A stretch of 5,253 nt of DNA from Armatimonadota bacterium (lineage in GTDB: Bacteria > Armatimonadota > Zipacnadia > Zipacnadales > FEN-943): the NCBI GenBank assembly GCA_029777735.1, contig JAKORR010000327.1, positions 1 through 5,253 of the forward strand, in the 5' to 3' direction. The notes under the pieces were generated by a model, which ran no database searches, was not told the origin of the DNA, and worked only from the letters and a program-made list of their open reading frames with translations. Numbering within the stretch: position 1 is the stretch's first letter; each line of letters opens with the position of its first letter. A program made the position numbers and the translations under genes. This document shows positions 1-5,253 of the stretch, piece by piece.

Positions 1-887
1 AAGTCCCCCACAGGTGGCGGCGTGCAGGTTGACACTACGTCCACGCCTGCTTCGGCAAGCATTCCCAGCAGGCCGTGCATCTTACCGTCGTCATAGATGT
101 GGTAGATCGCGCCCGCTGAGTGGACCAGGTCCACTTGCTGCTTGAGGCGCGGCAGGAACACCTCGCGCCAGATAGCAGGCGACCAGCCAACCGACAGGGA
201 CTCATAGAACCACGAGCCAAAGATGATCTCCACGCCGCCCTCCAGCGCCGCTTGGGTTTCAGCCATCATCTGGCGGTGAGACAAGTCAATCTGGGCATCG
301 AAGAAGGCGCGGTCGTTGTAGTAGTCAACCATAAGCTGCGCCATGCCCCGGGCATCGGCCGCCCGCTGGTCCAGCACGCCGAGGATGTACAGCTCCGTGA
401 GGCCGCGGTCGCCGACTAGCTCATCGGCGCGGTGATATCCGCTCATGTCGCTGCTAGGGATGGGCATTAGGTAAGACAAGCGCTCCAGGTCCTCGCGGGT
501 CTTGACCAGCGGCTCCTCGATGACAGGGTCGGGCGACATCCCCCAATAGCTCCGCGGTGGCGCCATCCGCATCCTGTCGGACAGAGGGCCGGCAGGCGTG
601 TAGAATCTTCGCTCGACGATCGTGTAAGGCCCGTCCTGTCTGCGGCGCTGTTCAACACGCACCTCAGGGAGGTTGTATCGCTCGGGCCAAGCACGAATGT
701 AGCTAGGCGTGGGTGCGCCCTCACACCAGAAAACGTCACCGCCGAACTCCTCACAGATGCGCAAGTAGGTGGGCAACGAGGCGTCGCCGCAGTAGTCGAG
801 CAGCCAGGCCCAGAGGCGCGGCGCCACAGGCACGCGGTCCGGCTCCTGGTGCGCAATAGCGGCAAGCAGGCGTTCACGGCCGGTCAT
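1..887 (-). CDS. Uroporphyrinogen decarboxylase (URO-D) superfamily protein, MtaA/CmuA-like (3' partial)
   Basis: Translating from the ATG at 887 gives 295 codons with no stop before the left edge, so the C terminus is missing. The N terminus MTGRERLLAAIAHQEPDRVP (1-20) is the classic opening of this superfamily. Further family-like segments are GWSPAIWREVFLPRLKQQVD (234-253), SAGAIYHIYDDGKM (257-270) and GVDVVSTCTPPPVGD (281-295), as in (beta/alpha)8-barrel methyltransferases such as MtaA, MtbA and CmuA. Those move methyl groups from methylated corrinoid proteins to coenzyme M or other acceptors; heme-pathway HemE is the other branch. The divergent middle (about 60-140) and the operon context point away from HemE. 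In MtaA zinc is held by an HxC pair plus a later Cys; here the pair reads His263-Ile-Tyr265, so one expected Cys is absent and the metal site is uncertain. The ATG has AAGGTG 6 nt upstream; an in-frame GTG at 896 is a less likely alternative. The exact substrate is unknown. Confidence 0.87.
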   Translation of the reverse strand, partial: MTGRERLLAAIAHQEPDRVPVAPRLWAWLLDYCGDASLPTYLRICEEFGGDVFWCEGAPTPSYIRAWPERYNLPEVRVEQRRRQDGPYTIVERRFYTPAGPLSDRMRMAPPRSYWGMSPDPVIEEPLVKTREDLERLSYLMPIPSSDMSGYHRADELVGDRGLTELYILGVLDQRAADARGMAQLMVDYYNDRAFFDAQIDLSHRQMMAETQAALEGGVEIIFGSWFYESLSVGWSPAIWREVFLPRLKQQVDLVHSAGAIYHIYDDGKMHGLLGMLAEAGVDVVSTCTPPPVGD

Positions 888-893
888 TCCCCT

Positions 894-899
894 CACCTT
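894..899 (-). promoter_or_regulatory. Probable ribosome binding site of the URO-D-like gene
   Basis: AAGGTG on the minus strand, 6 nt before the ATG at 887. The adjacent GAGGGG (889-894) is only 1 nt from the ATG, too close to be the main site. The site overlaps the alternative in-frame GTG at 896, which argues for the ATG. Confidence 0.55.
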
Positions 900-926
900 C
901 GCTTCTTGCGGCGGCTGTCGCCCGAT

Positions 927-948
927 GCACGCCCAGAGCAATGCGTGC
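927..948 (-). other. Short inverted repeat between the Fe-S and URO-D-like genes
   Basis: GCACGC and GCGTGC are exact reverse complements separated by 10 nt, giving a 6-bp GC-rich stem. It starts 5 nt after the Fe-S gene's TAG, the same relative place as the larger hairpin after the sialidase-like gene. There is no T-run. A stem this short can occur by chance in GC-rich DNA. Confidence 0.35.
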
Positions 949-953
949 CAGAG

Positions 954-1844
954 CTACTCAATGCGCCAGGGCTTACGGACACGGAAGGGGCGCTCGAAAC
1001 GCTTGCGCAGCTTGCCCTCTTCTTCGAGGTGTACCATACAGGCCCGCATGCAGCCTCGCGCTCCCTCAAGCGCTCGGCCGTACACGTATACCGGGCCGGG
1101 ATCGCCCAGGAAGGGATTGTGCTCAGGTGGTGGACTTTGGAAGGCCTTGGCGCACTTGGCAATGTCTATCTTGCCCCATTCGACGTCGTGACCAGCGACG
1201 GTCACCTTGACGGTCTCGTCGCGGCTAATAGCCTGGCCAGTGCAGTCGCGGACACAGAGCATGCAGCGGTCACACAGCTCCGGCCCCTCGTAGATGGGGT
1301 CCGGTTCCAGCGGCGCGTCGGTGATGAGACAGGCGAAGCGCTGGCGTGGGCCGAACTCCGGCGTCAGCAGCAGCTTGCTGTAGCCTATCTCTCCCAGGCC
1401 CGCCGCGAAGGCGGCAAGGCGCAAGTGGATGAACACATCTGGCGCTGGGCGGTCAGGCGAGACCGGGCGGCTGAAGTCCTTGCGCGGTTCGCCGGTCTGG
1501 GTATCGATGTTGCACCACGGGAAGCAATTGGATACGGGCACCGACTCGTACCCTTCCTCTTCCAGGAATTGGTTGAGCTCCCAGAGGACCATGGGCTGAA
1601 GGATCCAGTTGATGGCCGCGTAGCCCATGCCACAATAAGAGACGTAGAAGGTACCCTCCTCGATGCCTCGCAGCGACCCGCGTGGTATGCGGAAGCCCAG
1701 CACGACCATCGCGGTGGCGTCGGGGAAGATGTAGCGAGGGTCGAACTGCTTGGGCGCACCCTCGAAGCGGTCCATGGAGGCGATGCCGACAAGATCGGCG
1801 CCGGCCGCTTTCGCTACCTGCTTGACCTGTGCAGATGTGACCAT
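954..1844 (-). CDS. [4Fe-4S] ferredoxin-type protein, distantly QueG/reductive-dehalogenase-like
   Basis: A 296-residue protein without signal peptide or membrane segment, so probably cytoplasmic. The N-terminal part (about 12-60: GADLVGIA, then a hydrophobic AMVVLGF) and the block GLGEIGYSKLLLTPEFGPR (149-167) with ITDAPLEP (174-181) match the flavodoxin-like core shared by epoxyqueuosine reductase (QueG) and reductive dehalogenases. A full ferredoxin motif CxxCxxCxxxC follows at Cys191, 194, 197 and 201. A second cluster, if present, would have to use Cys231, Cys265 and Cys269 (GCMRACM), which is not the usual spacing. Additional cysteines are at 71, 107, 111 and 172. QueG and RdhA use cobalamin with two [4Fe-4S] clusters; this protein is shorter than typical QueG and lacks its C-terminal HEAT-like repeat, so it is unlikely to be the queuosine enzyme. 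An electron donor or cobalamin-dependent reductase role is possible but inferred. The ATG at 1844 has GTGAGGA 6 nt upstream. The gene starts 83 bp after the sialidase-like stop and ends 66 bp before the URO-D gene. Confidence 0.87.
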   Translation of the reverse strand: MVTSAQVKQVAKAAGADLVGIASMDRFEGAPKQFDPRYIFPDATAMVVLGFRIPRGSLRGIEEGTFYVSYCGMGYAAINWILQPMVLWELNQFLEEEGYESVPVSNCFPWCNIDTQTGEPRKDFSRPVSPDRPAPDVFIHLRLAAFAAGLGEIGYSKLLLTPEFGPRQRFACLITDAPLEPDPIYEGPELCDRCMLCVRDCTGQAISRDETVKVTVAGHDVEWGKIDIAKCAKAFQSPPPEHNPFLGDPGPVYVYGRALEGARGCMRACMVHLEEEGKLRKRFERPFRVRKPWRIE

Positions 1845-1850
1845 GGCAAT

Positions 1851-1857
1851 TCCTCAC
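1851..1857 (-). promoter_or_regulatory. Ribosome binding site of the Fe-S protein gene
   Basis: GTGAGGA on the minus strand, with GAGGA ending 6 nt before the ATG at 1844. It supports this ATG as the start. Confidence 0.7.
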
Positions 1858-1876
1858 TTTGGGCCGTCGAGGCAGT

Positions 1877-1916
1877 CTCCGGCCCCAAGCCTTTGGAGGG
1901 CTTCGGGGGCCTGGAG
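1877..1916 (-). other. Strong intercistronic hairpin after the sialidase-like gene
   Basis: On the transcribed strand the arms CUCC-A-GGCCCC-CG-AAGCC and GGCUU-GGGGCC-GGAG pair as 15 base pairs with a one-base bulge, a two-base bulge and a 7-nt loop (CUCCAAA). The hairpin begins 11 nt after the sialidase-like TAG and ends 20 nt before the Fe-S gene's ribosome binding site. No U-tract follows, so a classical intrinsic terminator is unlikely. It may stabilise the upstream mRNA, be a processing site or attenuate read-through. The pairing is read directly; the role is inferred. Confidence 0.6.
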
Positions 1917-1927
1917 GTCCGGAGCCC

Positions 1928-3658
1928 CTACCTGGGGTCCTCGGGCAGCCTGTCAGGCAGCGTGCCGTAGACGGCAAATCCAAGGTCTCTTGGGTCGTTG
2001 GGGCTCAGGCTTCCGTTGGGATAGTCAGGTCCACCGGCATTGAGAATCCAGCGGTGGTCGCCCTCGAGACCGTCCTTCAGCCGTACCGGATTAGGCTGGT
2101 AGTCCGCGTTGTACACTGTCAAGACGTAGGTCTCGCCCGGCGTTACCGTCACCGGCGGGTCGAAGCGGAATAGGTTCCAGCCACCGATCTTGACCTGGTC
2201 GGGGCTCAGTTCCTCGGACTTGGCTATCCACTCGCCCCACCAGTTGCCTTCGGCGTCGGGCTGGCGCAGAACCACGAAAAGCCCATAGGTGTGGGGATAT
2301 TCGCTGCTTTCGGCCGCCACGCGCACAGCAACCGCGGCAACTGTCGGTTCCGTCGGGATGAAGCTCTGCGTCACGCCGAAGATTAGCTCCACGGCGCCCT
2401 GTTCGCCAATTATGTGCTGCGGCGGAAGCTGGGGATTCGGCGCAGGCACCGCCGCCTCGCCACGCGGCAGGTCAGCCGGGCCAAGGTAGTCGCGAGACCA
2501 CAGGCTGGCGGCGATGTGTGTCACCGCATCACCCAAGGTGATGTAGTACACCGTAAAGATACGCCCGTCCTTAAGCTCCACAGAATGCGGATAGCCAAGG
2601 TCGCCGATGGATGCCCCCTTGCCAGGGCCCTCGGGCAGAGCGTCCGTCCGCAAGATGACTTCCTTCTGCCAGTCCCAAGTGCGCCCGCCGTCGTAGCTGA
2701 AACAGGCACGTATACCATAGGGCGGCCTGCGGTAGCCGTAGGACGCCAGCAAAGCGCCGTCCCTGAGGCGGATCAGCGTCGGCGGGTACCCCCACATCGG
2801 CGTACGCACCGGTTCGCTCCAGGTCTTACCACCATCCTCCGAGGTGACCTGGTAGAGAAAGCCGATATCGTATAGTGGACAATTGATCTTGTCGCTGCCC
2901 TCGCAGCGCAGCAGTCCGACCACGCGCCGACCACCCGCGCCGACCACACCCCACTCTGTGAAGGGGTGCTTGCCGTCGTAGGCCACGGGCACTAACTCCC
3001 ACGTCTGCCCGCGATCGGTGGAGCGCAGGCACCAGGTGTTGCCGCCGGTCTGGCCTTCCCTGGCACATCCGTAGACCGGAACCAAAACGGTGTCGTCAGG
3101 TAGAACAATGGCACCTGCCGGCCCTCCGTGAAGCAGGGCGATGCCTGGGAAAACCAGGTCCTTCGACTCCCAAGTCTTGCCGCCGTCTTTGGAAATCCGC
3201 GCGTAGGCCCGGTAGCAAGCCACTATCTTGCCTGAGGATTTCAGCTCGCGCAGCACCAACCCCTTGGCACGAAACTCCTCGATCTGCTGGGGCTTAACCT
3301 CCTCCCAGCCGCGGGCACCCGCGCTGACCAGCGTGCCATCGCTGAGTTTGAGACTGCTCACCTTTACCGGCACGCCCACATAGCCTTCCTGGTCTTCGCG
3401 AATCCAGTGTCGCCCATGATCAAGCGACACGAACCGATAATGCCCCGACTCGCCGCCCGCGTGGCCGCCATAGTGCGACCTTGTGGTATTCCAGCCGAAG
3501 CTCACCCATAGACGCTCGCCGTCGTAGTGAAGCGAGGGAAAGGCCGAATACTTGCCAGGGTCGCGAAAGATCACTAGGTCTTCCTTCGTGGGCTGGGCCA
3601 AGACGCCAAGCGCTGCGAGGCAAGGGATTGCAAGACAAGGCAACAACCTGAGAGCCAT
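1928..3658 (-). CDS. Secreted sialidase-like (BNR/Asp-box) beta-propeller protein with C-terminal beta-sandwich-like domain
   Basis: A 576-residue protein with a likely Sec signal peptide: Arg4, a hydrophobic core at 5-20 and a VLA/Q cleavage site after residue 21. Five canonical Asp-boxes (SxDxGxxW) occur at 78-85, 156-163, 213-220, 273-280 and 321-328, the hallmark of sialidase-type propellers. FRDP (31-34) sits where sialidases have the (F/Y)RIP arginine motif. GYPHSVELKDG (355-365) followed by TVYY (369-372) resembles the last blade, with a possible Tyr nucleophile. Residues about 420-568 form a second region rich in predicted beta strands and aromatics, perhaps a carbohydrate-binding or jelly-roll module that I cannot name. 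Such proteins hydrolyse, or at least bind, terminal sialic acid or related sugars outside the cytoplasm. Many planctomycete-type homologues have no proven substrate, so sialidase activity is not established. The ATG at 3658 is chosen because GGGAGG lies 6 nt upstream and it puts the signal peptide at the N terminus; an upstream in-frame TTG at 3796 would bury it. It lies between two cytoplasmic redox-type genes. Confidence 0.88.
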   Translation of the reverse strand: MALRLLPCLAIPCLAALGVLAQPTKEDLVIFRDPGKYSAFPSLHYDGERLWVSFGWNTTRSHYGGHAGGESGHYRFVSLDHGRHWIREDQEGYVGVPVKVSSLKLSDGTLVSAGARGWEEVKPQQIEEFRAKGLVLRELKSSGKIVACYRAYARISKDGGKTWESKDLVFPGIALLHGGPAGAIVLPDDTVLVPVYGCAREGQTGGNTWCLRSTDRGQTWELVPVAYDGKHPFTEWGVVGAGGRRVVGLLRCEGSDKINCPLYDIGFLYQVTSEDGGKTWSEPVRTPMWGYPPTLIRLRDGALLASYGYRRPPYGIRACFSYDGGRTWDWQKEVILRTDALPEGPGKGASIGDLGYPHSVELKDGRIFTVYYITLGDAVTHIAASLWSRDYLGPADLPRGEAAVPAPNPQLPPQHIIGEQGAVELIFGVTQSFIPTEPTVAAVAVRVAAESSEYPHTYGLFVVLRQPDAEGNWWGEWIAKSEELSPDQVKIGGWNLFRFDPPVTVTPGETYVLTVYNADYQPNPVRLKDGLEGDHRWILNAGGPDYPNGSLSPNDPRDLGFAVYGTLPDRLPEDPR

Positions 3659-3804
3659 TTCAATCCTCCCGCGATAAAGGATCCTTGGCACCGACGCAGG
3701 CCTCAGACCCAAGGTCCGGGCCAAGAAGCCGACACACATGCACTTTTCTCTGGCCGAGCTTCTGGGCCTGCTTGCCTTCTGAAGGGAGCGACCCAAGACC
3801 CTGG
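3659..3804 (-). other. 146-bp intergenic region upstream of the sialidase-like gene
   Basis: This is the largest gap in the window. I see no convincing -35/-10 pair and no U-tailed terminator. It holds a small stem, GGACC-TTG-GGTCT-like, at 3704-3718 (6 bp including one G-U, 3-nt loop) and a 10-bp palindrome AAGGATCCTT at 3677-3686. If the operon has an internal promoter for the exported protein, this is the likeliest place, but nothing demonstrates one. Confidence 0.35.
3665..3670 (-). promoter_or_regulatory. Ribosome binding site of the sialidase-like gene
   Basis: GGGAGG on the minus strand with a 6-nt spacer to the ATG at 3658. It decides the start: the in-frame TTG at 3796 would add 46 residues in front of the signal peptide. 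Confidence 0.8.
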
Positions 3805-5253
3805 CTACTGGCCCGCCGCGGCGGGCACAGCCACGTCAGAGACCCTGCCCTCGGCCACCTGCCGCCGGCGCATGTACTCGCGAGCTTGGTGCATGAAGGC
3901 TTCCAGGCGCGTGCGTGACGTAGCCTGCTCAAACCCGTCATAGACCATATTCAAGAAGGGCAAGTCGTCGAAGTCGCGCCGCAGTCCCTTCAGCAAAGCC
4001 TCTGCGATGGTGCCCGGCATACACGTGAAGGGCATGACAGCGACGACGCCCGACAGCCCCCGCTGGACGAAATCGACGGCCTTGCCCACCGTCATGATAG
4101 CCTCGCCCTCGAAGGTATGGTGCGCGTACGGGGACGCGTACCACAGCACCATCTCCGTCGGCGGCTCGTGGGCATTGCGCAGCAAGCCCTCCCAGACAGC
4201 CGCGAGCGTGTGCTCCTCGCGTCTCATAACCATGTCGGTGAGGCGGTTCTTGACGCGCAGGAAGGTCTCGCCCCGCTGCCGGGCGCGCATGTCGCGGCGG
4301 AAGTTGCGGTACAGGAACCACTCGTAGGCCGGCGACATCCACACTTCGCCGCCCAGCGATTCAATCTGGCGTATAACATTTTGATTGGAGAAGCGATTGC
4401 AGCGCACATAGAACTCGCCGACAAGGCCGATGATGGGCTTGACCTGACCGCGGTCGACAGGCACACGCTCAAAGGCTTCGCGGGCGCGCCGTGCGGCCTC
4501 GCGGACGTCATCGAGACTGCCTCCCTCTCGCAAGGAGTCACACAGATCTTCTAGGGCATCCCAGTAGGTCTTCTCTGCTGCGCCCGGCACGGTCTCGTAG
4601 GGTCTGATTTCGAGTAGGGCCTTCTCCAGTAGATCGGCTGCGACGACAGCCCGCCACGCTAGCCGCAGGAACTTGCGGCCCACCAGACCCAGGTCGCTGT
4701 AGAACCGGGAAGCCTGGTTGGGCGCGTAGATGGGCACGTCCTCGTAGCCCAGTTCGTCCAGTACGAGGCGTTGCAGTGCATTGTACTGGCCAAAGCGGCA
4801 CGGGCCGCCAGAGCCGCCCATGAAGAAGGCGTAGCGGTCGCGGTCGAAGTCGGGCTGGAGGGCGCGCTTGACCATGTCGCCCGTGGTGACAATGGCCGGA
4901 AAGCACTCCTTGCCAGTGGTATAGCGGCGGCCCCAGTACAGCGTCTCTTCATCCGGCTCTGGCAGCACCTCAGCTTTCATGCCACAGGCCTGGAAAGCGG
5001 CCGCAAGCCCGAAGGCCTGGCCCGACATGTTCGGTATCAGGACCGTGCGGTCCGTGCCACGCTGGATGGTCAGAACCCGGAAGATCTTCTGACCGCCGAA
5101 CTGACGTCCGCGTACTTGGCCAATGGAATCTAGGAAGGCCTCGCAGCGCGTGATCATGCCAGCGTCGGCCGAGTGCTCATCAATCTCGATGATCAGCATT
5201 GGCTTCTGGCCGAGGCGCTCCTGCACAAAGCGTATGATGAAACTGTCCGGCCC
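3805..5253 (-). CDS. 2-hydroxyacyl-CoA dehydratase / activase-related protein, C-terminal part (5' partial)
   Basis: The frame is open to the right edge (GPDSFIIRF before the first GTG at 5226), so that GTG is an internal Val codon and the true start is outside. The visible 482 residues resemble the C-terminal half of large 'acyl-CoA dehydratase activase-related' proteins, which in relatives often carry BadF/BadG/HgdC-type ATPase domains at the N terminus; none is visible here. Family-like blocks are EIDEHSADAG (23-32), GKECFP (114-119), GGPCRFGQY (149-157), GEFYVRCNRFSNQN (279-292) and MPFTCMPGT (407-415). Cys117, Cys152 and Cys411 sit in the most conserved-looking blocks and are candidate [4Fe-4S] ligands, matching the three-cysteine pattern of HgdA/HgdB subunits. 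In that family the cluster takes part in ATP-primed, ketyl-radical dehydration of 2-hydroxyacyl-CoA. The substrate cannot be read from sequence, and many relatives are uncharacterised. No signal peptide is visible, so it is probably cytoplasmic. It ends at TAG, 146 bp before the sialidase-like gene. Family assignment is confident; the reaction is not. Confidence 0.88.
   Translation of the reverse strand, partial: GPDSFIIRFVQERLGQKPMLIIEIDEHSADAGMITRCEAFLDSIGQVRGRQFGGQKIFRVLTIQRGTDRTVLIPNMSGQAFGLAAAFQACGMKAEVLPEPDEETLYWGRRYTTGKECFPAIVTTGDMVKRALQPDFDRDRYAFFMGGSGGPCRFGQYNALQRLVLDELGYEDVPIYAPNQASRFYSDLGLVGRKFLRLAWRAVVAADLLEKALLEIRPYETVPGAAEKTYWDALEDLCDSLREGGSLDDVREAARRAREAFERVPVDRGQVKPIIGLVGEFYVRCNRFSNQNVIRQIESLGGEVWMSPAYEWFLYRNFRRDMRARQRGETFLRVKNRLTDMVMRREEHTLAAVWEGLLRNAHEPPTEMVLWYASPYAHHTFEGEAIMTVGKAVDFVQRGLSGVVAVMPFTCMPGTIAEALLKGLRRDFDDLPFLNMVYDGFEQATSRTRLEAFMHQAREYMRRRQVAEGRVSDVAVPAAAGQ
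3811..3826. repeat. Perfect 16-bp GC palindrome at the end of the dehydratase-like gene
   Basis: GCCCGCCGCGGCGGGC is its own reverse complement and lies 3 nt before the stop codon, inside codons for the terminal Pro-Ala-Ala-Ala-Gly. In RNA it could fold as a 6-bp GC stem with a CGCG loop. No T-run follows. It could be a mild pause or stability element, or a by-product of GC-rich Ala codons. Confidence 0.4.

Noticed and set aside
467..877. A 136-residue minus-strand open frame near the left side
   Set aside because: It is Ser/Arg/Thr-rich and out of frame with the URO-D-like gene, which reads without a stop from 887 to the window edge and carries family motifs.
1..887. Annotation of the URO-D-like gene as heme-pathway hemE
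   Set aside because: The central region is divergent and the neighbours are not tetrapyrrole genes. The HxxxDG segment and the TPPPVGD block fit the methyltransferase-like, uncharacterised part of the superfamily better.
849..1970. A 373-residue open frame on the plus strand, the longest on that strand
   Set aside because: It lies opposite the Fe-S gene and both neighbouring gaps. Its translation has no recognisable family motifs, while the minus strand encodes conserved CxxCxxCxxxC and QueG-like blocks with a good ribosome binding site. It is an antisense shadow of GC-rich coding DNA.
3677..3686. 10-bp palindrome AAGGATCCTT upstream of the sialidase-like gene as an operator
   Set aside because: It is short, occurs once, and has no accompanying promoter elements or second copy in the window, so chance is a sufficient explanation.
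3659..3796. A 46-residue N-terminal extension of the sialidase-like protein from a TTG at 3796
   Set aside because: It would place the signal peptide internally, has no family-like sequence, and the ATG at 3658 has a near-ideal ribosome binding site.
5224..5226. GTG at 5226 as the start of the dehydratase-like gene
   Set aside because: Family-like residues (GPDSFIIRF) continue in frame upstream to the window edge, so the GTG is an internal Val codon.

Overview
The window is GC-rich and densely coding, with every supported gene on the minus strand, so transcription runs from high to low coordinates. Four genes lie head to tail with gaps of 146, 83 and 66 bp, which suggests one operon. I see no tRNA, rRNA, CRISPR array, transposase or phage gene. 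No stretch over 300 bases lacks a gene.

Layout in transcription order: (1) 5253-3805, the C-terminal part of a 2-hydroxyacyl-CoA dehydratase (HgdB/BcrAD-BadFG-related) protein, whose 5' end lies outside the window; (2) 3658-1928, an exported sialidase-like beta-propeller with five Asp-boxes and a C-terminal beta-rich domain; (3) 1844-954, a ferredoxin-type [4Fe-4S] protein distantly like QueG and reductive dehalogenases; (4) 887 to the left edge, a uroporphyrinogen-decarboxylase (URO-D) superfamily protein of the MtaA/CmuA methyltransferase type, whose 3' end lies outside the window. Genes 2, 3 and 4 each have a purine-rich ribosome binding site 6 nt from the chosen ATG.

The two terminal genes run off the window, and the URO-D gene has no stop codon here, so an ORF finder requiring a stop misses it. 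The intercistronic gaps after the sialidase and after the Fe-S gene each hold an inverted repeat just past the stop codon; the first is strong. Neither has a T-run, so they look more like RNA processing or stability elements than terminators.

Functionally, three cytoplasmic, oxygen-sensitive redox or one-carbon enzymes surround one secreted glycan-active protein. An anaerobic bacterium fits, and Planctomycetes-Lentisphaerae-, Armatimonadetes- or Chloroflexi-like uncultivated lineages are a guess from gene content only. A speculative reading is that the operon couples cleavage of an extracellular glycan to reductive or corrinoid-dependent processing (for example demethylation) of the released product. 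No corrinoid protein or transporter is in view, so the coupling is unproven.
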